Source of the DNA: an uncultured bacterium
GTDB lineage: Bacteria; Bacteroidota; Bacteroidia; Bacteroidales; JACABE01
Assembly (NCBI GenBank): GCA_903911455.1
Contig: CAIWDQ010000293.1
Coordinates: forward strand, 1 to 12,889
DNA: 12,889 nt
Reading direction: 5' to 3'
Part shown: piece by piece, positions 10,101 through 12,889 of the stretch
Layout of the letters: each line of letters opens with the position of its first letter
Numbering within the stretch: position 1 is the first letter of the stretch
Position numbers and translations under genes: made by a program
Notes under the pieces: generated by a model
Told to the model about the DNA's origin: nothing
Seen by the model: the letters and a program-made list of their open reading frames with translations, nothing else
The model's database searches: none

Positions 10101-12570
10101 TACTCCAAAGTAAAGTACCTGTAAAATTACTTGCTGTAAGTGTAGTACTACCACAGTTAGCTACAGCAGTCACTGTAGGTGCAGGTGTAGGAGTTCCTGT
10201 TATATCCCATTGACATGTGGTTCCATTCCATGTGGAAGTTTGGTAACATGCTAAGCCTGTTGGTTGTGATGGCTGTGTTCCTGTAACATCCCATTGACAA
10301 GTTGTTCCATTCCATGTTGAAGTTTGGTAACATGCTAAGCCTGTTGGTTGTAATGGTTGTGTTCCTGTTACATCCCATTGACAAGTGGTTCCATTCCATG
10401 TTGTGGTCTGGTAACAGGCTAAACCAGTTGGTTGTGCAGGTTGTGTGCCTGTTACATCCCATTGACATGTTGTTCCATTCCATGTTGAGGTTTGGTAACA
10501 CGCTAAGCTAGTTGGTTGTGGAGGTTGTGTTCCTGTCACATCCCATTGGCAGGTTGTTCCATTCCAAGTTGATGTCTGATAACATGCTAAGCCCGTGGGT
10601 TGTGTTGGTTGTGTCCCTGTTATATCCCACTGACATGTTGTATTATTAAAAGTAGCAGTCTGATAACATGCTAAGCCCGTTGGATGTATTGGCTGTGTCC
10701 CTGTAACAACCCATTGGCATGTAGCATTATTGAATGTAGCTGTCTGATAACATGCCAATCCAGTTGGAGCTGGTGGAGGAGTCATTGGAGATGCTGTTCC
10801 ACTTCCTGTACCACTAATACATGTCCCTATTGCTTGAGTGACTGTAAAAGTTCCTGAGCTGGTAACATTATGAGGATTATCCGTTCCTAAGTCACTCCAT
10901 TCAAAAGAAGCTCCAGAAACTGGATTTGTAATTGTTAAAACTGAATAACCACAATCATTAACAACACTAATTATAGGAGTTGTTGGTATCGCAGCTGGAG
11001 ATGCAGTACCACTTCCAGGCAAACTCATACATCCATTAACAGTTTCAGTAACAGAAAATATTCCAGCAATATTAACAGTTATTGAAGAAGTATTTTCGTT
11101 TGTACTCCATAATAAAATACCGGTTGCAGTAGTTGATAAAACTGAATTACCACAATTATTCTGTACATTTACTGTCGGAGTAGCAGGAATAGATTTTGGT
11201 GAAGCTACACCACTTCCAGCTAGACTTGTACAACCACTTAAAGTTTGAGTTACAGTATAAGTTCCTGCTGAAGTTACATTTATCAAAGAGGTTGTTTCAG
11301 TAGTATTCCATAAAAGATTTCCTGTATAACCAGATGCTGTTAAAGTAGAAGTTCCATTACAGTTATCTGTAACGCTAACAATTGGTGAAGATGGAGTAGA
11401 AATCATTATTACATTTGCACTTCCATTCATCATCAAATTTGTTGCTCCTTGGCTAGCCTGAACAGTGTATAAACCTGCAGGTAAATTTGTCCAATTAAGA
11501 ACAGAGCCAGTACCGGGTTTAATTGCGCCATAAGCGATACCACCTTGTAATAGCTGATAATTAACACCTAAATCAGAGTTATCTAAACCTACTGTTTGTC
11601 CTGTTGCTCCTTGACAATACGAACCACCTCCACTTACAATATGAGCTGTTAAGCTTCCTATTATTGCAGAACCATTCATATTTGTATAAATATATGTAGC
11701 AGATCTATGAGCTTGAACAGTATAAGTACCTCCAGGTAAATTAGTCCAACTAATTGAAGCCCCAGTTCCTGTTGCAGTTGCATAAGGTGTAGTGCTAGCA
11801 TCTTTATATAAATAGTAAACAACTCCGCCCACAAAACCTGCAGACGTGATTCCTCCTCCTGATTCAGAACCACTAAGAGTTACAGTAGAGCCTGTATTAC
11901 TTACAGTAAAAATAGTTAATGATTTATTAATAATTGGGTTTACCCAGTTTGATCTTAATGTATCAATTATAATTTGTCCATTTGATGGAAGAGGGTTAGA
12001 GTAATTCGCCATTACAGAATTAGGATAAGAAGAACTTTTACTAAAGAAAAGGTGTAATGGGGCTTGTAAAAAGTCAACTGAATTTGTTAATTTAACTGTG
12101 CAAACCCTTACCCAACCAGAATTAGCTAATGGATCTGTGGTAGAATCATAAAGAGTCATACCATTTGTTGTTAGATTCATGGGATTAATTTGAACATACA
12201 ATGGATTAGTTGTAGATACTTTAATAAGCACAGTAGTAGGCCTTTGATCAGGATTTGAACCCATATTCGAACTATTAGGCACAACACTTGATGTTACAGT
12301 ACCAGTCCCTTTTATATTCTTGATACTATCCTGAAACCCTCCCTGAAATCCTTTGAGGTTAAATGATGTAAATGAAGTGGTTCCAACTGTTGTGTCTTTT
12401 GCCCTCAAATAAACATCAAACTGATAATTCTTTGAATCTAGAAGAGTATCATTGCTTATCATCAACTGACCTTTCGGTGAAGGATTCTGAGCTTTGACCA
12501 TAAATGTGCTAAATAGCACTAACATTGGGATTAACAATCCCTTTAAAAAAAGTAATACTGTTCTTTTCAT
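1114..12570 (-). CDS. Giant T9SS-exported modular repeat surface protein (3818 aa)
   Basis: This intact gene encodes a very long secreted protein, probably an adhesin or fibrous surface protein. Residues 1-27 are a Sec signal peptide. Three A modules (34-391, 933-1266, 2030-2364) are each followed by Ig-like repeats with the scheme V.V.NNC....L.T...G.LLW....T.SI.V...GTY.VT...NGC; I count about 28. Residues 602-797 are seven 28-residue repeats with two Cys each. Residues 3300-3743 match a region common before Bacteroidota sorting domains (WNGSVSTNW, NLVGNPFPAALN, IPVFQSFMV). Residues 3744-3818 form a type A T9SS sorting domain ending KVFIK. The start is the first ATG after an in-frame TAA at 12604-12606 and opens directly into the signal peptide; no Shine-Dalgarno is seen, as is usual in this phylum. 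The protein is rich in Thr, Ser, Asn, Val and Gly with few charged residues. No catalytic motif is recognised. Domain borders are by eye and the adhesin role is inferred. Confidence 0.95.
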   Translation of the reverse strand: MKRTVLLFLKGLLIPMLVLFSTFMVKAQNPSPKGQLMISNDTLLDSKNYQFDVYLRAKDTTVGTTSFTSFNLKGFQGGFQDSIKNIKGTGTVTSSVVPNSSNMGSNPDQRPTTVLIKVSTTNPLYVQINPMNLTTNGMTLYDSTTDPLANSGWVRVCTVKLTNSVDFLQAPLHLFFSKSSSYPNSVMANYSNPLPSNGQIIIDTLRSNWVNPIINKSLTIFTVSNTGSTVTLSGSESGGGITSAGFVGGVVYYLYKDASTTPYATATGTGASISWTNLPGGTYTVQAHRSATYIYTNMNGSAIIGSLTAHIVSGGGSYCQGATGQTVGLDNSDLGVNYQLLQGGIAYGAIKPGTGSVLNWTNLPAGLYTVQASQGATNLMMNGSANVIMISTPSSPIVSVTDNCNGTSTLTASGYTGNLLWNTTETTSLINVTSAGTYTVTQTLSGCTSLAGSGVASPKSIPATPTVNVQNNCGNSVLSTTATGILLWSTNENTSSITVNIAGIFSVTETVNGCMSLPGSGTASPAAIPTTPIISVVNDCGYSVLTITNPVSGASFEWSDLGTDNPHNVTSSGTFTVTQAIGTCISGTGSGTASPMTPPPAPTGLACYQTATFNNATCQWVVTGTQPIHPTGLACYQTATFNNTTCQWDITGTQPTQPTGLACYQTSTWNGTTCQWDVTGTQPPQPTSLACYQTSTWNGTTCQWDVTGTQPAQPTGLACYQTTTWNGTTCQWDVTGTQPLQPTGLACYQTSTWNGTTCQWDVTGTQPSQPTGLACYQTSTWNGTTCQWDITGTPTPAPTVTAVANCGSTTLTASNFTGTLLWSTNATTTSITVFDGNVYSVTQSINGCESTIGSGSATPKSIPSAPVVTVQNYFGYSILTTTASGSLLWSNNKTTSKDTVNVAGTYSVTTTVDGCTSQSGSAYALPITGPPQASVMITNDTLLDPKNYQFEVWVKAKVANGNTSFNLKGFQAGISQTWANIKGSGLLSVSVVSGSSQFGTNPDQRPTVTLLRPSTTNPNYIQLNPASLQSNGMTIDTNWVRACTIKITDTSAFAQGTPNINFSSVVTYPTTIMANYPNPNPANGTIVKDSILNTVNPILNGIIIAYNVTNIGSLINLSNSQVGLLYQLKRNGVIYGSSVMGTGSALQWASLPVGSYTITAHRRATYMYLDMNGTGTIVPNVNVYNVSGGGNYCQDSTGLSVILANSQTGVSYQLLKDGSSFGTTKPGTDGVAINWTGLYTGTYTVHAIYGDTTLMNGNVVVTQIPTPATPTITVTQNCNVGTTTLTASNYSGSLLWSNAGTTPVITVSLNGTYTLEQIINGCPSKLASAVAIPTSTPATPVVTVANNCANSVLSTTATGTLLWSTAASTSSITVYDSNIYSVTTTINGCTSLPGSNTSTPKVIPSIPVVTVQDNCGNSVLSTIAVGTLLWTPGNATTSSITVTSAGTYNVTATINGCTSQSGSGIATPKIIPSTPVVNVVNNCNNTSTLSTTATGTLLWNTSESTSPIVVTSAGTYTVTQTAVNGCVSPSGSGVANPHSTPATPVVSVVDNCGSSLLSTTAPATLTWSTGVHTSSITVPTAGSYTVTSMNTDGCISLPGSGTATPKLVPNTPQVSVTNNCGNSVLSTSGVGGVSPYTYLWSNSSTNTSITILSGNGGSYSVTVTGSNGCTSPAGSGLAAPIAIPSAPVVTVTNNCTNTDLSTNAAGSLLWSNGALTSSINVTIAATYTVTTTVNGCISPSGSGTSAPKPIPSAPTVSVQNNCGNSVLTAGNITTGATLYWLTGAATNSITVYNASTYTLTQTLNGCTSTAGSGVSAPKAVPAVPVITSVNNCGFTTFSTTAPGPIYQWTTGESTSSINEAANNKKDSLRQTNSVGCTSNWGVSPFSAPKVIPSAPSVSVVDNCDNTSTLSTTASGALLWNTNETTPSIIVTTPGLYSVTTTLNGCISPLGSGTATPKSIPVTPVVTVQNTYVYSILTTTASGSLLWSNNKTTSKDTVYVAGNYSVTSTINGCTSLPGSAYALPITGPPQAVVMINNDTLLDSKNYQFDVWVKNKVANGNMSFNLKGLQAGISEAWANIKGTGTFTVSVVSGSSQFGTNPDQRPTTSIFRPSTTNPNFIQINPVALQTNGMTIDTNWVKACSIKLTNSVDFAQGTTNLNFSSNTLYPTIIMANYPNPIPSNGSISKDSIVNVVNPILNGTIIPYTVSNIGSVINLSNSQIGLLYQLKKGGIIYGDPIVGTGTSLQWTGLPVGAYTVTAHRKATYMYLDMTGTGTIVSNVIVYNISGGGDYCQDSIGLTVTLANSQTGVSYQLIKDGVNFGTVKAGSDGSLINWTGLLAGTYTVQAIYGIPADMMNGSVVINQISTPVTPTITVTQNCSVGTTTLTASNYTGSLLWSNAGTTPAITVSLNGTYTLKQIISGCPSKLASAIAIPTSTPATPIVTVVNNCANSVLSTTATGTLLWSNTASTSSITVYDTNTYYVTTTINGCTSLAGSNISNPKKIPSMPIVTVQDNCGNSVLSTTSTGTLLWTPGNAATSSITVTSAGTYNVTATINGCTSPSGSGIATPKIIPSTPIVNVVNNCNNTSTLSTTATGTLLWSTTESTSSIVVTSAGTYTVTQTAVNGCVSPSGSGVANPHSTPATPVVSVVDNCGSSVLSTTAPATLTWSTGVHTSSITVSTAGAYTVTSTNTDGCVSLSGSGTANPKLVPATPVVSVSNNCGNSVLSTSGVGGVSPYTYLWSNTSTNTSITILSGNGGSYSVTVTGFNGCTSPSGSGLAAPITIPAAPVVTVTNNCANTDLSTNAAGSLLWSNGATTSAINVTNAATYTVTTTVAGCISPSGSGTSAPKSIPVAPTVSVVNNCGNSVLTASNYSGGTLYWLTGAATVSITVFNSSVYTVTTTVNGCTSSTGSGTSAPKAVPAVPVITAVNNCGFTAFSTTAPGPIYQWTTGESTSSINEAANNKKDSLRQTNSVGCVSNWGVSSFSAPKKIPATPIVSKTDNCNNTSTLSTSSTSGNLLWSNGAITSTTIVATAGTYTVTRDTTNGCISPAASIIASPRYTPATPVITVQNNCAKTSILTISNSDANGPTYHWNTNAVAASITVHDSAQYSLIQTYNGCPSLVGLANPKPKVDPVTPLVSNVNVCMESHLTITNPVSGATFAWLDGGTDNPHTVSYNYVITQNHPSIKVTQTSTEGCTSAASANIYPVPVLYNTRTIAISSNQSPNISAGTNLSFLTTTTIANPDSAINKAKIKWYKNSTYTNTSAATYSFIPVNNDAVQAHLDSSYCNSSATSNIIIVTVRNYVTNTWNGSVSTNWHTASNWSLGMVPNDTMDVVIPPIAPNYPTISSPCTIHNLKIEQNTTGVSSTLIDNGNELTLNGSTEVQCYLNVPNFHYIASPVTDALTFALNNSNPDNAGSTTYLKEYNPLIVSSNPYIMATQAWTDVPTNISQVMVPGKGYEARTTASHIIKLRGTHLNSTDLALTSLVYAPVTPSSPANLFRYNLVGNPFPAALNVVNFYNTWPRSNINSVLYIWNGSQYITFNGFNNSGTGPIGTAGPRYGKIPVFQSFMVVATGTNPSFTIPASAKTTSSQYYKASVAANQLRLNINGNGYEDEALISFDANFTKANAELYNAQKIYGISNAPQLYSMITDQILTVNTLSKLEGSVVVPMGLEVGANAAYTISASELNSFAYGTTVILEDVKMNVFTDLTVSPSYSFKADPGDDPARFKVHFSAPNSVANNSTNSGNINIYANNNNIYISNNGIEKVKEIVVYDMLGKELVRKVADNNNLNKISINDATAFYLVKVTTDKKVYTQKVFIK
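1117..1341 (-). other. T9SS type A C-terminal sorting domain coding segment
   Basis: Residues 3744-3818 show the beta-strand order of Por secretion system tails: NINIYANNNNIYISN, then VKEIVVYDMLGKELVRK, then LNKISINDATAFYLVKV, and the terminal KVYTQKVFIK. The strand motif 'iyD..Gk.v' and a basic C-terminal end are the family hallmarks. Two positions depart from the common pattern: the usual YPNP near the start is absent (an Asn run takes its place), and the usual Gly before YLVKV is replaced by A-F. This tag normally leads to translocation across the outer membrane by T9SS, cleavage by the sortase PorU and attachment to anionic lipopolysaccharide or release. Confidence 0.88.
1342..2673 (-). 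other. Conserved pre-sorting-domain region of the giant protein
   Basis: Residues 3300-3743 are non-repetitive and look like the region that precedes the sorting tail in many large Bacteroidota surface proteins. In order: WNGSVSTNWHTASNWSLGMVP with DVVIPPIAPNYPTIS (about 3306-3345), a beta-helix-like stretch LKIEQ...LIDNGNELTLNG (3353-3377), HYIASPVTDA (3391-3400), MVPGKGYEA (3450-3458), NLVGNPFPAALN (3500-3511), LYIWNGSQYITFNG (3528-3541) and IPVFQSFMVVA (3560-3570). A further beta-rich segment, 3600-3732, carries EDEALISFD and DDPARFKVHF. No enzymatic signature is visible. Its role may be structural or in presentation before the T9SS tail. The family resemblance is from memory and the function is unknown. 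Confidence 0.7.
2971..5475 (-). repeat. Third Ig-like array, twelve repeats
   Basis: Residues 2366-3200 contain about twelve repeats. Cys pairs lie at 2376/2420, 2446/2488, 2512/2555, 2581/2624, 2650/2692, 2718/2767, 2793/2834, 2860/2903, 2929/2973, 3000/3044, 3070/3116 and 3142/3194. The first nine align one to one with the second array. The last two or three are divergent: NSDANGPTYHW, then NPVSGATFAWLDGGTDNPH, which recalls the third repeat of the first array. A further beta segment without this pattern (3201-3300) leads into the C-terminal region. Confidence 0.83.
3400..6690 (-). repeat. 3291-bp tandem duplication, downstream copy (3' in the gene)
   Basis: Residues about 1961-3057 are the second copy of the block, directly abutting the first and in the same orientation, with the same order of repeats. 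Differences are mostly substitutions; a one-residue indel lies in the module A to Ig boundary (offset 1098 at TITVTQNC, 1271 versus 2369). The tenth Ig repeat (about 2989-3056) is more diverged than its partner, so homology fades towards this end. Confidence 0.83.
5479..6483 (-). repeat. Module A, copy 3
   Basis: Residues 2030-2364, nearly co-linear with copy 2. Shared stretches include NDTLLDSKNYQFDVWVK, SGSSQFGTNPDQRPT, NGMTIDTNWVKACSIKLT and ANYPNPIPSNG, and the two short domains carry YQLKKGGIIYGDP..WTGLPVGAYTVTA and YQLIKDGVNFGTV..WTGLLAGTYTVQA. It lies 1097 residues after copy 2. Confidence 0.85.
6493..8769 (-). repeat. Second Ig-like array, eleven repeats
   Basis: Residues 1268-2026 contain eleven repeats of about 63-72 residues. 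Cys pairs lie at 1278/1322, 1348/1389, 1415/1457, 1483/1526, 1552/1594, 1620/1669, 1695/1736, 1762/1806, 1832/1876 and 1903/1946. The eleventh repeat has Tyr1971 in place of the first Cys and only C2012. The sixth (about 1609-1680) is SprB-like, with GGVSPYTYLWSN and GGSYSVTVTGSNGC. The ninth (about 1821-1888) has an unusual charged stretch NEAANNKKDSLRQTNSVGC. Repeat order matches the third array. Confidence 0.85.
6691..9981 (-). repeat. 3291-bp tandem duplication, upstream copy (5' in the gene)
   Basis: Residues about 864-1960 form one copy of a block made of the Cys-poor Ig repeat, module A2 and ten Ig repeats. Anchors recur 1097 residues (3291 bp) later: Phe874/Tyr1971, the GPPQA start of module A (929/2026) and PVITSVNNCGF/PVITAVNNCGF (1824/2921). 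In DNA, actaacacc at 6922 recurs at 3631. The protein copies are very alike, but many third codon positions differ, so the duplication is not recent. Exact ends are approximate because Ig repeats resemble each other. Confidence 0.85.
8773..9774 (-). repeat. Module A, copy 2
   Basis: Residues 933-1266. It starts SVMITNDTLLDPKNYQFEVW and contains FNLKGFQAGI, SGSSQFGTNPDQRPT, NGMTIDTNWVRACTIKITD and ANYPNPNPANG. Two short domains follow, with YQLKRNGVIYGSS..WASLPVGSYTITA and YQLLKDGSSFGTT..WTGLYTGTYTVHA. It is clearly closer to copy 3 than to copy 1. Single Cys residues lie at 1043 (RACTIK) and 1193 (NYCQDS), at the same places as in the other copies. Confidence 0.85.
9787..10179 (-). repeat. 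Ig-like repeats 4-5, between the two-Cys array and module A2
   Basis: Residues 798-928 hold two Ig-like repeats. Repeat 4 (C806/C848) is canonical. Repeat 5 (about 863-925) lacks the first Cys: Phe874 (codon TTT) stands where other repeats have Cys, and only C915 remains. It also has KDTVNVAG in place of the usual SITV strand and ends in SAYALPITGPPQ, which leads straight into module A2. The same variant recurs just before module A3. Confidence 0.8.
10180..10767 (-). repeat. Seven 84-bp tandem repeats encoding 28-residue two-Cys units
   Basis: Residues 602-797 are exactly seven consecutive units of 28 residues (84 bp each, in frame). The consensus is PTGLACYQT(S/A)T(W/F)N, then (G/N)TTCQWDVTGTQP and two variable residues. 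Each unit has two Cys spaced 11 residues apart and a Trp directly after the CQ. Units 1 and 2 carry FNN; units 3 to 7 carry WNG, which points to two sub-lineages and later expansion of the WNG type. The array breaks off in unit 7 (TGTPTPA) and returns to an Ig-like repeat. The units are inserted between Ig-like repeats, only in the first block of the protein. Confidence 0.95.
10777..11388 (-). repeat. Ig-like repeats 1-3 (first array)
   Basis: Residues 395-598 hold three ~65-residue repeats with a conserved cysteine pair: C404/C447, C473/C514 and C540/C584. Each has a P.V.V..NC opening, a central LLW or FEW strand with Trp, a GT(Y/F).VTQ strand, and an (N/S)GC..L.GSG.A.P ending that leads into the next repeat. 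The pattern resembles the Ig-like domains found beside Bacteroidota C-terminal sorting domains. The Cys pair is probably a disulfide, by inference. Confidence 0.8.
11398..12471 (-). repeat. Module A, copy 1 (cohesin-like-looking segment plus two LPxGxYTVxA domains)
   Basis: Residues 34-391 are the first of three dispersed copies of a ~335-360-residue module. It starts LMISNDTLLDSKNYQFDVYL, continues with FNLKGFQGGF, SNMGSNPDQRPTT, INPMNLTTNGMTL and WVRVCTVKLTNS, and ends with YSNPLPSNGQI. Two short related domains follow (about 225-306 and 310-391), with YLYKDAS / YQLLQGG, W(T)NLPxGxYTVQA and NMNG / MMNG. This copy is the most diverged: it has an extra AKDTTVGTT.. stretch and YDSTTDPLANSG relative to copies 2 and 3. 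The beta-rich first part resembles cohesin-like segments of Bacteroidota proteins; that fold is inferred from pattern only. Confidence 0.8.
12490..12570 (-). other. Signal peptide coding segment of the giant protein
   Basis: Residues 1-27 have a basic start (MKR), a hydrophobic core (about residues 5-24, LLFLKGLLIPMLVLF...) and a V-K-A end that suits signal peptidase I cleavage after Ala27, leaving Q28-N29 at the mature N-terminus. There is no lipobox cysteine, so it is a secreted protein rather than a lipoprotein. This directs Sec export to the periplasm before T9SS handles the C-terminal tag. Confidence 0.9.
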
Positions 12571-12784
12571 TTTGTTAAATTTAAATTTATTATCACAATT
12601 ACTTTAGTTCCCCTAATCCCACCGAGGTTATAATTTATTATTAATGAACTAAATAAATTAGCGAGGGACAATAGATAATTATTGTTTAAAAACAGCATAA
12701 ACTATTATTAAACAACAGTTAACTTACGCTAATCTATATATTAAAACTTAATTTTACTAAAACTTAAAAATCTTTCCAATTAAG
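12571..12784 (-). promoter_or_regulatory. Long 5' leader of the giant gene with inverted repeats
   Basis: This ~215-nt stretch has no gene. Perfect inverted repeats are 12603-12610 with 12646-12653 (TTTAGTTC/GAACTAAA), 12631-12639 with 12652-12660 (TAATTTATT/AATAAATTA) and 12682-12689 with 12708-12715 (TTGTTTAA/TTAAACAA). The first two overlap and cross, so they cannot both form as simple hairpins. A GC-richer patch lies at 12610-12627. No Shine-Dalgarno precedes the ATG; the 30 nt upstream are almost all A and T. No known riboswitch is recognised. Confidence 0.4.
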
Positions 12785-12790
12785 AGTTTA

Positions 12791-12822
12791 CAAATATAAC
12801 ATTTTAATTCATGTAAAAACAA
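12791..12822 (-). promoter_or_regulatory. Candidate Bacteroidota-type promoter of the giant gene
   Basis: Read on the - strand, TTG (complement of 12820-12822) is followed by 21 nt and then TATATTTG (complement of 12791-12798). This matches the phylum's -33 TTG and -7 TAnnTTTG pattern at an acceptable spacing. It is the only TAnnTTTG match I found on the - strand upstream of the start codon. Transcription would begin near 12784, leaving a leader of about 215 nt. Confidence 0.6.
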
Positions 12823-12849
12823 GAAAAAAGAAAAAAAAATCAATAATTA

Positions 12850-12878
12850 TTGTTTTTTTAACAATTTATTTACTTTTG
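12850..12878 (+). promoter_or_regulatory. Candidate divergent promoter for a gene beyond the right edge
   Basis: On the + strand, TTG at 12850-12852 is followed by 18 nt and TACTTTTG at 12871-12878. This fits TTG-N~19-TAnnTTTG well and points out of the window. It lies about 30 bp from the giant gene's candidate promoter, so the two would be divergent. The downstream gene is not visible. Confidence 0.5.
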
Positions 12879-12889
12879 TCTTTTTTATA

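Noticed and set aside
10157..10511. Overlapping open frames on both strands (10157-10501 - and 10302-10511 +) across the 84-bp repeats
   Set aside because: They exist only because the 84-bp repeat is in frame on all six frames without stops; their products are low-complexity echoes of the real repeat, and the main gene reads through intact.
10180..10767. CRISPR-like look of a regular repeat array
   Set aside because: The units are contiguous with no unique spacers, the period is a multiple of three, and the array is translated in frame with a conserved amino acid pattern.
1114..12570. Possible frameshift or assembly chimera in the giant gene
   Set aside because: The frame is uninterrupted from signal peptide to sorting domain, and the duplicated blocks differ at many synonymous sites, so they are not a simple assembly duplication. 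Collapse or expansion of the 84-bp array remains possible.
1114..12570. Mobile element, integron or phage origin for the giant gene
   Set aside because: There is no transposase, integrase, terminal inverted repeat or target duplication; all repeats encode protein modules.
12490..12570. Lipoprotein signal
   Set aside because: No cysteine follows the hydrophobic core; the first Cys of the protein is C157.
12571..12889. tRNA, small RNA gene or known riboswitch upstream of the giant gene
   Set aside because: No cloverleaf or conserved aptamer sequence is recognisable; only short AT-rich inverted repeats are present.

Overview
The window is AT-rich and comes from the phylum Bacteroidota. The evidence is a type IX secretion (T9SS) C-terminal sorting domain on the large gene, promoter-like sequences of the TTG / TAnnTTTG type used in this phylum, starts without a Shine-Dalgarno sequence, and Ig-like and pre-sorting-domain families typical of Bacteroidota cell-surface proteins. 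I cannot place it to genus.

Layout, left to right. (1) 24-977, + strand: a 317-residue protein of unknown function with a helical N-terminal part and a C-terminal segment resembling a carboxypeptidase-regulatory-like beta domain. Its frame is open to the left edge, so the true start may lie outside. (2) 978-1113: a convergent intergenic gap with one strong hairpin terminator (1057-1091) that can serve both genes. (3) 1114-12570, - strand: a single intact gene for a 3818-residue secreted, modular, repeat-built surface protein, filling about 89% of the window. (4) 12571-12889: a gene-free stretch with the presumed promoter and a ~215-nt leader of the giant gene, plus a candidate divergent promoter at the right edge for a gene outside the window.

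The giant protein runs: signal peptide (aa 1-27); module A1 (34-391); three Ig-like repeats; seven tandem 28-residue two-cysteine repeats (602-797); two Ig-like repeats; module A2 (933-1266); eleven Ig-like repeats; module A3 (2030-2364); twelve Ig-like repeats; a spacer; a conserved Bacteroidota pre-sorting region (3300-3743); and a type A T9SS sorting domain (3744-3818). Copies 2 and 3 of the 'module A + Ig array' block are a head-to-tail duplication with a period of 3291 bp (1097 aa) and the repeats in the same order. Each A module is a cohesin-like-looking beta segment (fold inferred only) followed by two copies of a short 'LPxGxYTVxA' domain.

The most plausible role is a very long fibrous adhesin or matrix protein, exported by Sec, carried across the outer membrane by T9SS and attached to the surface or released. 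No ligand, enzyme motif or partner gene can be identified here. The small + strand gene is convergent with it, so no shared operon is implied.
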